Shown: piece by piece, positions 56,932 through 64,000 of the stretch | Layout: the number at the start of each line of letters is the position of its first letter | Position numbering within the stretch: position 1 is the first letter of the stretch | From: Aequorivita antarctica | GTDB taxonomy: Bacteria; Bacteroidota; Bacteroidia; Flavobacteriales; Flavobacteriaceae | Length of the DNA stretch: 64,000 bases | Direction: 5' to 3' | NCBI RefSeq assembly: GCF_007997155.1 | Contig: NZ_VORT01000009.1 | Location: forward strand, 124,001 to 188,000 | Program-made: the position numbers and the translations under genes | Notes under the pieces: model-generated | Seen by the model: only the letters and a program-made list of their open reading frames with translations | Database searches by the model: none | What the model was told of the DNA's origin: nothing

Positions 56932-57312
56932 ATGGTGAAAAATGTAATTCTCATAATCTCTTCCTTAATAATGCTCACAAAGCCTATGTGGCCAGTGGTT
57001 GATTATGTCGTGAATTATGATTATATAGTCAACGTACTTTGCGAAAACAAAGACAAGCCGGAAATGCAATGTAACGGAAAATGTCATTTGTCGAAAGAGT
57101 TGGCAAAAGAAGCTGGTGCTGATAATAAGAATCCGTTCAACAGTAAAACTTCAAAAACTGAAATTCTTCAGTTTATTATTTCAGAAAATATTAAAGAGTA
57201 TACTTTTGCTTCAGAAGCAGGGTTTGCTTCCTTGGAAAATATTGGCTACAAGCCAAATTTGAATTCTTCTCTTTTCAGTTCAAAAATTCTTCATCCACCA
57301 CAGTTGGGATAA
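56932..57312 (+). CDS. Small membrane-associated Cys protein of the copper locus
   Basis: 126 residues. A hydrophobic N-terminal segment (about 3-18, NVILIISSLIMLTKPM) may be a signal or anchor. After it come PVVDYVVNYDYIVNVLC and EMQCNGKCHL (Cys37, Cys47, Cys51), then a soluble Lys/Asn-rich region ending HPPQLG. I have no family name for it, but the CNGKC motif and its place before a copper TonB receptor suggest copper binding or sensing. The -7 box abuts the ATG. Confidence 0.75.
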   Translation: MVKNVILIISSLIMLTKPMWPVVDYVVNYDYIVNVLCENKDKPEMQCNGKCHLSKELAKEAGADNKNPFNSKTSKTEILQFIISENIKEYTFASEAGFASLENIGYKPNLNSSLFSSKILHPPQLG

Positions 57313-57394
57313 TTTATAGCGACGGTTCATTCTGAAATTTTCTAGAATAATTCAGAGTGTCCATATCTTATTAAATTCTCAAAACTATCGTAAA

Positions 57395-59434
57395 ATGAAA
57401 TTATCTCAAAGTGTATTTCCCATGCGGGTAATACTTATGGGTTACCTTTTGTGTGCATTACTTTGTGGTACTTTAACATCGCAGTTGTACGCTCAAGAAA
57501 TACCCGCTGATAGCCTGAAATTGATTCATCTAAATGAGGTGATTGTAATTTCGGCAAGCAAACAATTGGACCATCAAAAACAGCGCAAACCACTGTCTAC
57601 ATTGGACGAGTTTTTGGAGTCGTCACTCAGTGTCAATATGGTGAAACGCGGCGCCTATGCTTGGGAGCCAACGATGAACGATATGGCTTCGGAACGTTTG
57701 GCTGTAACAATTGATGGAATGCAGATTTTCGGCGCGTGTACCGACAAAATGGACCCAATAACTTCCTATGTTGACGTGTCGAATCTTTCAGAAGCGCAGA
57801 TTGGCTCTGGCCAACAAGGTGCGGCGTTTGGGAATACCATTGGCGGTGGTATCAACTTGAAGCTGGACAAAAGTAATTTTAAGCCCACTGGCTGGACTAG
57901 TTCATTGGAAAGCGCCTATGAAAGCAATAACAAGATGCGTGTTTTTGGTGGCGAACTCAATTATTCCGACGAAAAATTCTATTTGAATACCGATGCAATC
58001 TATCGTAAGGCTTATAATTACTATGCTGGAGGTGATAAAGAAGTGCTTTTTTCGCAATTTGAAAAATATAACTTCTCCATCAATTCGGGCTATAAATTGG
58101 CCGAGGACAAATCCATTTCCGCTACCTTAATATATGATGAAGCGAACGATGTGGGTTATCCTGCCTTAACAATGGACGTTTCCTTGGCGCGGGCGGTAAT
58201 CGGTTCGGTGAGTTTTAATCAGGATACTTTGTTGGGGAATTTCACCAATTGGGAATCCAAATTGTATTACAATAACATTAAGCATACCATGGATGACACC
58301 AAGCGTCCAGATGTATTGATACATATGGATATGCCAGGCTGGAGTGAAACTGCCGGGTTTTATTCGCAACTGAATTTCAACAAAGAAAAGAATCATTTCT
58401 TTTTCAAGCTGGATGGGTTTTACAATAAGAGTTATGCAGAAATGACAATGTATCCAACCAACAGCAACGAGCCGTTGATGTTTATGTTAACGTGGCCAGA
58501 TGTGCGCACCAAAGACGTTGGTTTTTATGCCGAAGATCACATTTCATTTGAAAAATCTTCGTTAAAACTTTCAACGCGTTTGGCTTACCATTCAAATACA
58601 GTGGCAGATGATTTTGGGTTGAACAGCTTAAAAATTTTCTATCCCGAAATGGATAAGACAAATACCCGTTTTTTGAAAAGCTTTTCGGCACAATATCACA
58701 AAATGCTGAATGATTTTCACTTAAACGGTGGTCTTTCGTATGGCGAACGCGCGCCTTCGGTTTCGGAGGGGTATGGGTTTTATCTGTTCAATAGTTTTGA
58801 TAACCACGATTATATTGGCGACCCAGACCTTAACACGGAAAGTTCTGCAGATGCCAATATTTCGGTAATCTATAAAAAACCAACTTTTGAAATTACTGCT
58901 GGGGCAAATTATTTCCATATTTTCAATTATATAATTGGAGTGGTGGATAATTCGCTCAGCACGATGACCATTGGTGCTGATGGTGTTAAAATTTATACCA
59001 ATCTTGATTATGCGCAGCTTTTTAATGCTTCACTCTCGGGAAGGTATAATATTTCAAATGCTTTTAAATTATCTGCTAATGTTTCGTATCACCGAGGGGT
59101 TGACAATGAGAGCGAAAATTTGCCATTGATCAGCCCGCTTTCATACACGAGCGCACTCGATTTCTATAAAAACCAATATTCTGCATCGCTTTCGGTTGAT
59201 GGCGCTGGGGAGCAAATAAATTACAATCCTGCTTATGGCGAAACGAAAACCGCTGCTTATGCCACGCTTTCGGCAAGCTTTGGGAAACGTTTCTTCATAA
59301 ATAAAAATGATCTTTTTGTTAAAACGGGGATTGAAAACATTCTTGATACAAATTATTCGTCCTATACCGATTGGAACAACATTCCGCGGATGGGCAGAAA
59401 CCTTTATTTAACAATTTCTTATTCAATTAATTAA
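57395..59434 (+). CDS. TonB-dependent copper receptor (OprC/NosA type)
   Basis: 679-residue outer-membrane TonB receptor. Signal peptide to about 33 (SQLYAQ), plug domain with DGMQIFGACTDKMDPITSY, barrel thereafter, and a terminal NLYLTISYSIN strand. Copper-ligand motifs match those known for OprC: CxxxM at Cys115/Met119 (ACTDKM) and HxM at His297/Met299 (KHTMDD), with a 178-residue gap between Met119 and His297, very close to that recalled for OprC. NDVGYPALTMD is also typical. It probably imports copper. No TonB box or N-terminal extension was recognised. Follows the CNGKC gene and precedes the YtkA lipoprotein. Confidence 0.9.
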   Translation: MKLSQSVFPMRVILMGYLLCALLCGTLTSQLYAQEIPADSLKLIHLNEVIVISASKQLDHQKQRKPLSTLDEFLESSLSVNMVKRGAYAWEPTMNDMASERLAVTIDGMQIFGACTDKMDPITSYVDVSNLSEAQIGSGQQGAAFGNTIGGGINLKLDKSNFKPTGWTSSLESAYESNNKMRVFGGELNYSDEKFYLNTDAIYRKAYNYYAGGDKEVLFSQFEKYNFSINSGYKLAEDKSISATLIYDEANDVGYPALTMDVSLARAVIGSVSFNQDTLLGNFTNWESKLYYNNIKHTMDDTKRPDVLIHMDMPGWSETAGFYSQLNFNKEKNHFFFKLDGFYNKSYAEMTMYPTNSNEPLMFMLTWPDVRTKDVGFYAEDHISFEKSSLKLSTRLAYHSNTVADDFGLNSLKIFYPEMDKTNTRFLKSFSAQYHKMLNDFHLNGGLSYGERAPSVSEGYGFYLFNSFDNHDYIGDPDLNTESSADANISVIYKKPTFEITAGANYFHIFNYIIGVVDNSLSTMTIGADGVKIYTNLDYAQLFNASLSGRYNISNAFKLSANVSYHRGVDNESENLPLISPLSYTSALDFYKNQYSASLSVDGAGEQINYNPAYGETKTAAYATLSASFGKRFFINKNDLFVKTGIENILDTNYSSYTDWNNIPRMGRNLYLTISYSIN

Positions 59435-59460
59435 TAACTCAAAATAAATATTAAATACAT

Positions 59461-60315
59461 ATGAAAACATTAAAATATATTTTCGCAATCCTTATTCTAT
59501 CCATTTCATTCGTTAGTTGTTCTGATGATGATAATGACACACCAGTAGAAGTTAGCCCTGTTGAGGGTTTGAACAAAATTTATGAATTTTCAGAAGCTGA
59601 CCATTCTGTTGAAATCTATTCTGAAAAAACAGGCCTCGAAGTGGGTTACAATGAAGTTTCTATCCGAATAAAAGATATGGCTAGCAACAAATACGTTACC
59701 AACGCCGCCCCCACTTGGATGCCAATGATGCATATGGAAACTATGAGCCATTCCGCACCACACACTATGTTGAGCAATTCTGAAGAAAGCACTGTTTATA
59801 AAGGTTATATCGTTTTCCAAATGGCGAGCAACGGCACTGAATATTGGGAAGTAATGCTTAACTATAACCTTAACGGTCAGGCAATCGAGGAGGCTATGGC
59901 GGTTTCGGTAGCACAGCCTGCTGATGGTTTGAACAAAACACAAGTATTTACGGGCAGCGATAATACGCGTTACATTTTGGCTTATGTTAATCCTAAAGAC
60001 CCCAAAGTTGCAATTAACGATTTGCAAGCTGTACTTTACAAAATGGAAACTATGATGTCTTTTCCAGTGGTTGAAAACTTCAAAATAACTGTTGATCCAA
60101 GAATGCCCGGAATGGGGAACCACACTTCGCCAAACAATCAGGATTTGATTTATAATGCAGCAACCAAAATTTACAATGGTAAATTGTCACTTACAATGAC
60201 CGGCTATTGGAAAATTAATTTAAAATTGATGAATGAAAGCGGTGAGGTATTGAAAGGAGAAGACGTTACAGAGTTAAACCCTGAGAGCAGTCTTTATTTT
60301 GAAATAGAGTTCTAA
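59461..60315 (+). CDS. Lipoprotein with two YtkA-like domains and a Met/His-rich copper motif
   Basis: 284 residues; lipoprotein signal ending SFVSC (Cys20). The first YtkA-like domain (about 40-155) contains the cluster TWMPMMHMETMSHSAPH at 85-101; the second (about 165-284) holds DPRMPGMGNHTSPN and ends YWKINLKLMNESG. YtkA-like domains occur in copper-related periplasmic proteins, and the Met/His clusters suit Cu(I) or Cu(II) binding. Cotranscribed with the copper receptor (26-bp gap), so a periplasmic or surface copper chaperone is likely. Confidence 0.88.
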   Translation: MKTLKYIFAILILSISFVSCSDDDNDTPVEVSPVEGLNKIYEFSEADHSVEIYSEKTGLEVGYNEVSIRIKDMASNKYVTNAAPTWMPMMHMETMSHSAPHTMLSNSEESTVYKGYIVFQMASNGTEYWEVMLNYNLNGQAIEEAMAVSVAQPADGLNKTQVFTGSDNTRYILAYVNPKDPKVAINDLQAVLYKMETMMSFPVVENFKITVDPRMPGMGNHTSPNNQDLIYNAATKIYNGKLSLTMTGYWKINLKLMNESGEVLKGEDVTELNPESSLYFEIEF

Positions 60316-60340
60316 TTTTTTTGTTTATTTTATATTGTAT

Positions 60341-60364
60341 AAAGACTGTAGCGATACAGTCTTT
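60341..60364 (+). terminator. Terminator of the copper locus
   Basis: Stem AAAGACTGTA (60341-60350), loop GCGA, TACAGTCTTT (60355-60364), then ATTTTTTT. A clear intrinsic terminator 25 bp after the YtkA gene. Its downstream flank reaches the next promoter-like element. Confidence 0.9.
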
Positions 60365-60371
60365 ATTTTTT

Positions 60372-60379
60372 TATATTTG
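60372..60379 (+). promoter_or_regulatory. Putative -7 promoter element, 4 nt before a GTG start
   Basis: TATATTTG at 60372-60379 fits TAnnTTTG and ends 4 nt before the GTG start at 60384. The terminator of the copper locus lies immediately upstream, so the gene has its own promoter and probably no leader. Confidence 0.5.
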
Positions 60380-60383
60380 ACGC

Positions 60384-60998
60384 GTGAACTGGAAATGGTA
60401 TATACCGGTATTAATAATTGCTCTTGCTTTTTTTGGAATAAGCTTGGAGCAATCAACGCTTCCCAATCAGGAAATTGTTGTTCAATTTGATGCCAAATCT
60501 GTAAGTGCTGATGAGGCGCAACGTGCTGTTTCCGATATAACAAACCAATTAAAAGCTATTGGCGTTGCTGATGTTCAAGTATCAGAACTGCTGGATGGTA
60601 AACTAAAAGTTACTTACTACAGTAGCATTGATGTAGCTGTAATAAAGAATTTGTTTTATAAACAGAACAAACTTCAGCTTGATGATACGGCTTTTAATGA
60701 AAAGGATGGCTCTTCCCAAATTCCTTTTAGTAATGATTCCTATACCTATAAACTAGATGTAATCAAAATCCAAAAGGATTATGGTTCAGATCTAGGACTT
60801 CATGGCCTACTTGTAGAATTAAAGTCTGCAAAAGATCAATATTTAAACCAAATTGTTTCTCTTGTCATAGAGGATGCTAATTTCAGTTTAAAACAAAATT
60901 TTGAAATAGTTGCGTATAAAAACTATCGCAATGTTTCACTATTAATAGATACTACTTCACATAAAATTCCAGAGGTACGGGCTGGACCATTTTCTTAA
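60384..60998 (+). CDS. Anchored protein of unknown function upstream of secDF
   Basis: 204 residues, GTG start at 60384 (no close in-frame ATG). A signal anchor at about 4-20 (WYIPVLIIALAFFGISL) is followed by alpha/beta segments: QEIVVQFDAKSVSADEAQRA, TNQLKAIGVADVQVSELLDG, KLKVTYYSSIDVAVIKNLF, resembling the beta-alpha-beta pattern of SecD/RND periplasmic domains, then a second soluble half (YKLDVIKIQKDYG). A role near SecDF is only a contextual guess. No family recognised. Confidence 0.7.
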   Translation: MNWKWYIPVLIIALAFFGISLEQSTLPNQEIVVQFDAKSVSADEAQRAVSDITNQLKAIGVADVQVSELLDGKLKVTYYSSIDVAVIKNLFYKQNKLQLDDTAFNEKDGSSQIPFSNDSYTYKLDVIKIQKDYGSDLGLHGLLVELKSAKDQYLNQIVSLVIEDANFSLKQNFEIVAYKNYRNVSLLIDTTSHKIPEVRAGPFS

Positions 60999-61129
60999 AG
61001 AAATTCTTCGTAAAATTTTTTAAAGTGAAAAGGTTGAAACATAATTGAGCTTTTTTTCACTTTCATAAAACGGCTTCCGTATTTCACATTCCGAAGTCTT
61101 TAAAATTAATTTATTAATAACCGCGATAA

Positions 61130-61160
61130 TTGTCAGATATAACAGCAAATCATATATTTG
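61130..61160 (+). promoter_or_regulatory. Putative promoter of secDF
   Basis: TTG at 61130-61132 and TATATTTG at 61153-61160, 20 bp apart, are the best-spaced -33/-7 pair in the window. A small hairpin (CTCCCGAAATTTTGGGA, 61161-61177) lies in the leader ahead of the ATG at 61209. Confidence 0.65.
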
Positions 61161-61208
61161 CGCTCCCGAAATTTTGGGATAAAAAAATCTGACCAAAAAA
61201 ATATATAC

Positions 61209-64000
61209 ATGCAAAACAAAGGACTAATTACCATATTTGCCATCCTTTTTGGATTGGTAAGTATTTATCAGCTCTCATTCACTTATGTGGCTAGCAAAGT
61301 GGAGGACAGCGCTAAGGAGTTTGCCAATAGCAAATTCTCTGAAAATGAACCACACGAGCGTGACAACGCAGAAGCCCGTTACCTTGATTCTGTGGGCACC
61401 CAGTCAATATTCTTGGGAATAGACTACAATGATGCTAAGGAGAGGGAATTGAACAAAGGTCTTGACCTTAAAGGAGGTATCAACGTTATCCTTGAGGTTT
61501 CTGTAAAAGACATCTTGAAAGGGTTGGCAAACAATACTAAAGACCCTGCATTTAACCAAGCTTTGGAGAATGCCAAGGAACTTCAGAAGAATAGCCAGGA
61601 TACTTACATTGAGTCTTTCTTTCAGGCATTTGAGGCGCTTCCGGGCGAGAACGAACTTGCGTCACCAGATATTTTCTTCAACAAAAACTTGGAAGATGTA
61701 ATTGATATTGGAATGACCAATGCACAGGTAAAACCAATTATTGAAAAGAAAATCGATGAGTCTATTACTTCTGCTTTTGAAGTTTTAAGAAAGCGTATTG
61801 ACAAATTTGGGGTAACCCAACCAAACATTCAACGTTTAGGGAAATCCGCAAGAATACTTGTTGAACTTCCGGGAGCGAAAGATGTTGACAGGGTAAAGAA
61901 ACTTCTTCAAAGTACTGCTCAGCTTGAATTCTGGGATGTTTATAAGTTTGATGAAATGGCAGGATTCCTGCAAGCTGCAGATACCAAAGCTGGTGAAATT
62001 GCAATGGCGAAAAATGCATCTGAAACTGAAACAACAAAGACTGTTGTTGATTCAACTAAAACAGAAGAGGACGATGTAAGTAAACTTTTGGGTGGACAGG
62101 ATGTGAAAGATTCACTTGTTAACGATAATAAAGCAAACCCAATACTTTCAAAAATGGTTTCTTTGGGTAGCCAAGGAAGTCCTGTGATTGCTACTTTCAG
62201 ATTAAAAGATACCTCGACTATAAATGGTTATTTGCGCAATCCGCAAGTAAAATCATTGTTGCCAACTGAATTGCGTTTCGCGAAATTTGTTTGGGGCTTG
62301 CCAGAGGCAGATGCACAATTAAATGGTGAAGAAATAACTGCGCTATATGCGTTGAAAGGAAATAGAGACAATGTTCCACCACTTGGAGGAAGTGTTGTGG
62401 TTGATGCAAGACAGGAATATGACAATTTAAGTCGTGTAGTGGTTTCTATGCAAATGAACGGTCAAGGTGCCAAAGTTTGGGAGCAAATGACTGGCGATGC
62501 ATACCAAAACCAGAGCCAGATTGCTATAGTTCTAGATAATATTGTTTATTCTGCGCCTGGAGTAACTTCAGGACCAATTGCTGGAGGCCGTAGCCAGATT
62601 TCCGGAAACTTTACTGTGCCACAAGGACAGGATTTGGCCAACGTGTTGCGTGCAGGTAAATTGCCAGCTTCCGCAGAGATTATTCAAGGGGAAGTTGTTG
62701 GACCAACATTGGGCCATGAAGCAATTGACAGTGGGGTAATGTCTTTCGTTGTTGCGCTTTTTATAGTGCTTTTATGGATGATTGGTTATTATGGAAAAGC
62801 TGGGGCTTTTGCTGATATCGCTTTGATGGTAAACATATTATTTATCTTCGGAATTTTAGCTGGACTTGGTGCTGTACTTACCTTACCGGGTATTGCGGGT
62901 ATTGTATTGACGGTAGGTATGTCTGTGGATGCGAACGTACTTATCTTTGAAAGGATTAAAGAAGAGCTTGCAAAAGGCAAGGCACAGAAAGATGCCGTTA
63001 AGGATGGTTTCAATAATGCATTGTCTTCCATTCTTGATGCCAACATTACTACTGGTCTTACTGGTTTGATTCTTTTGGTTTTTGGAACTGGACCAATTCA
63101 AGGTTTTGCAACTACATTGTTGATAGGTATTGCTACTTCATTGTTTACGGCTATTTTCATCACAAGATTGTTTATTGACAGTTATACCAAAAATGGTAAA
63201 CCATTGCCTTGTTCAACATCTGTGACTAAAGATCTTTTCAAAAATGTAAGTATTCAGTTCTTGAGAAAACGTAAAATTGCCTATGTGATTTCTGGAATTT
63301 TGATTTTGATAAGTGTTACATCTTTGTTCACCATTGGTCTTAACCAAGGTGTTGACTTTGTAGGTGGACGTACATATACCGTTCGTTTTGAAAAAGATGT
63401 AAATTCACAGGAAATTCAAAGCAATCTTATAAAAACCTTTGGAAGTGCCGAGGCTAAAACCTATGGTGGCGACAACCAGTTGAAGATTACAACTAAATAT
63501 AAGGTTGACGAAACCGGTACAGAAGTGGATGAGGAAATAGAGCACATGCTTTTTGAAACCGTTAAAAAAGATATGCCAGCTGATATGACCTATGAAAAGT
63601 TTGTTGGGGACCAAACCGGAAAAACCATCGGAAGGATGGAATATTACAAGGTGAGCCCTACCATTGCAGATGATATTAAGAAGGACTCTTTCTGGGCCGT
63701 ATTCGGTTCGTTGGTTGTGGTTTTCCTTTATATTCTGTTGCGCTTTAGAAGATGGCAGTTTAGTTTGGGTGCTGTGGCTGCTGTGGCACACGATGTAATA
63801 ATCGTTTTAGGTGTGTTTTCCCTAACGTATAGGTTTATGCCTTTCAGTATGGAGATTGACCAAGCTTTTATTGCGGCAATACTTACCGTAATTGGTTACT
63901 CGCTGAATGATACGGTAATTGTGTTTGACCGTATCCGTGAATACTTTGGCGAACACCCAGGCTGGAAAATGAATCGAATCATTGACGTGGCATTGAGCAG
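61209..64000 (+). CDS. secDF: Fused protein translocase subunit SecDF, 3' end cut by window edge
   Basis: About 930 codons are visible of a fused SecD-SecF protein that uses the proton gradient to pull exported proteins through SecYEG. SecD half: first helix (FAILFGLVSIYQLSF), GLDLKGGINVILEV, a large periplasmic domain with a poorly conserved insert near 255-300 (SETETTKTVVDSTKTEED), then VGPTLGHEAID and the GMSVDANVLIFERIKEEL TM motif. SecF half: GVDFVGGRTYTVRF and GYSLNDTVIVFDRIRE near the end. The reading frame is open to base 64000. Only the final helix region should be missing. Confidence 0.96.
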   Translation, partial: MQNKGLITIFAILFGLVSIYQLSFTYVASKVEDSAKEFANSKFSENEPHERDNAEARYLDSVGTQSIFLGIDYNDAKERELNKGLDLKGGINVILEVSVKDILKGLANNTKDPAFNQALENAKELQKNSQDTYIESFFQAFEALPGENELASPDIFFNKNLEDVIDIGMTNAQVKPIIEKKIDESITSAFEVLRKRIDKFGVTQPNIQRLGKSARILVELPGAKDVDRVKKLLQSTAQLEFWDVYKFDEMAGFLQAADTKAGEIAMAKNASETETTKTVVDSTKTEEDDVSKLLGGQDVKDSLVNDNKANPILSKMVSLGSQGSPVIATFRLKDTSTINGYLRNPQVKSLLPTELRFAKFVWGLPEADAQLNGEEITALYALKGNRDNVPPLGGSVVVDARQEYDNLSRVVVSMQMNGQGAKVWEQMTGDAYQNQSQIAIVLDNIVYSAPGVTSGPIAGGRSQISGNFTVPQGQDLANVLRAGKLPASAEIIQGEVVGPTLGHEAIDSGVMSFVVALFIVLLWMIGYYGKAGAFADIALMVNILFIFGILAGLGAVLTLPGIAGIVLTVGMSVDANVLIFERIKEELAKGKAQKDAVKDGFNNALSSILDANITTGLTGLILLVFGTGPIQGFATTLLIGIATSLFTAIFITRLFIDSYTKNGKPLPCSTSVTKDLFKNVSIQFLRKRKIAYVISGILILISVTSLFTIGLNQGVDFVGGRTYTVRFEKDVNSQEIQSNLIKTFGSAEAKTYGGDNQLKITTKYKVDETGTEVDEEIEHMLFETVKKDMPADMTYEKFVGDQTGKTIGRMEYYKVSPTIADDIKKDSFWAVFGSLVVVFLYILLRFRRWQFSLGAVAAVAHDVIIVLGVFSLTYRFMPFSMEIDQAFIAAILTVIGYSLNDTVIVFDRIREYFGEHPGWKMNRIIDVALS

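Noticed and set aside
59590-60123. Open frame of 177 codons on the minus strand
   Set aside because: It lies wholly inside the copper lipoprotein gene on the other strand, shows no promoter or recognisable domain and has an unusual composition.

Overview
The window looks like chromosome from a member of the Flavobacteriaceae (phylum Bacteroidota); the genus cannot be fixed from sequence alone. Supporting evidence: low-to-moderate GC, weak Shine-Dalgarno sites, TAnnTTTG-type -7 promoter boxes, many short-signal lipoproteins, a type IX secretion (T9SS) tail on an FG-GAP protein, LytTR regulators paired with TPR or LytS-type kinases, a fused SecDF and a B12-dependent class II ribonucleotide reductase. 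I see no tRNA, rRNA, CRISPR array, transposase or phage gene.

Layout. (1) 1-14658, all minus strand: a run of mostly exported enzymes and small secreted proteins. It holds an S9A prolyl oligopeptidase cut by the window edge, an HSL-type esterase, a D-aminoacylase-type amidohydrolase, a PAD_porph/agmatine deiminase lipoprotein, an S33 peptidase, a RidA-like lipoprotein, four proteins built from NTF2-like domains, a DUF1330 protein, an NAD-dependent epimerase/reductase and a zinc alcohol dehydrogenase. A four-copy CACGAC-box repeat separates it from a TPR histidine kinase/LytTR pair (14941-17597). (2) 17781-23959, minus: a three-gene operon encoding a TIR-like/DUF4062-like protein, a membrane-anchored nSTAND NTPase and an exported WD40-type beta-propeller. 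It resembles a STAND conflict protein split into separate polypeptides and is the best candidate here for an undescribed system. (3) 24361-27063: a DEAD-box helicase with a long structured leader, a cytochrome c lipoprotein and a GtrA protein. (4) 27254-31837, minus: a compact arsenic operon (ArsR, DUF6428, ArsM, ArsN1-like GNAT, LMW-PTP-type arsenate reductase, Acr3), apparently continuing into a small membrane protein and an orphan MbtH-like protein.

(5) 31920-36121, minus: an APC permease, a gene frameshifted at an A8 tract, a GNAT protein and an FG-GAP/UnbV/T9SS protein. (6) 36469-43497: a LytTR/LytS pair, an exported DPP-IV-type peptidase, NhaA and Ffh. (7) 43557-53944: mostly housekeeping (FolD, YkvA, AI-2E-type permease, a VOC protein, HerA-like ATPase, QueE, GyrB, malate dehydrogenase). 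(8) 54029-56578: class II ribonucleotide reductase. (9) 56932-60315: a copper-uptake locus with a small CNGKC protein, an OprC/NosA-type TonB receptor carrying CxxxM and HxM ligand motifs, and a twin-YtkA lipoprotein rich in Met and His. (10) 60384-64000: an anchored protein of unknown function and SecDF, cut by the window end.

Within operons, genes are often tightly coupled (ATGA or TAATG overlaps at 6690, 15711, 20483, 46014 and 46442), which helped choose starts. Strong hairpins end many transcription units. Several genes have a TAnnTTTG box within 1-5 nt of the start codon, suggesting leaderless or near-leaderless mRNAs.
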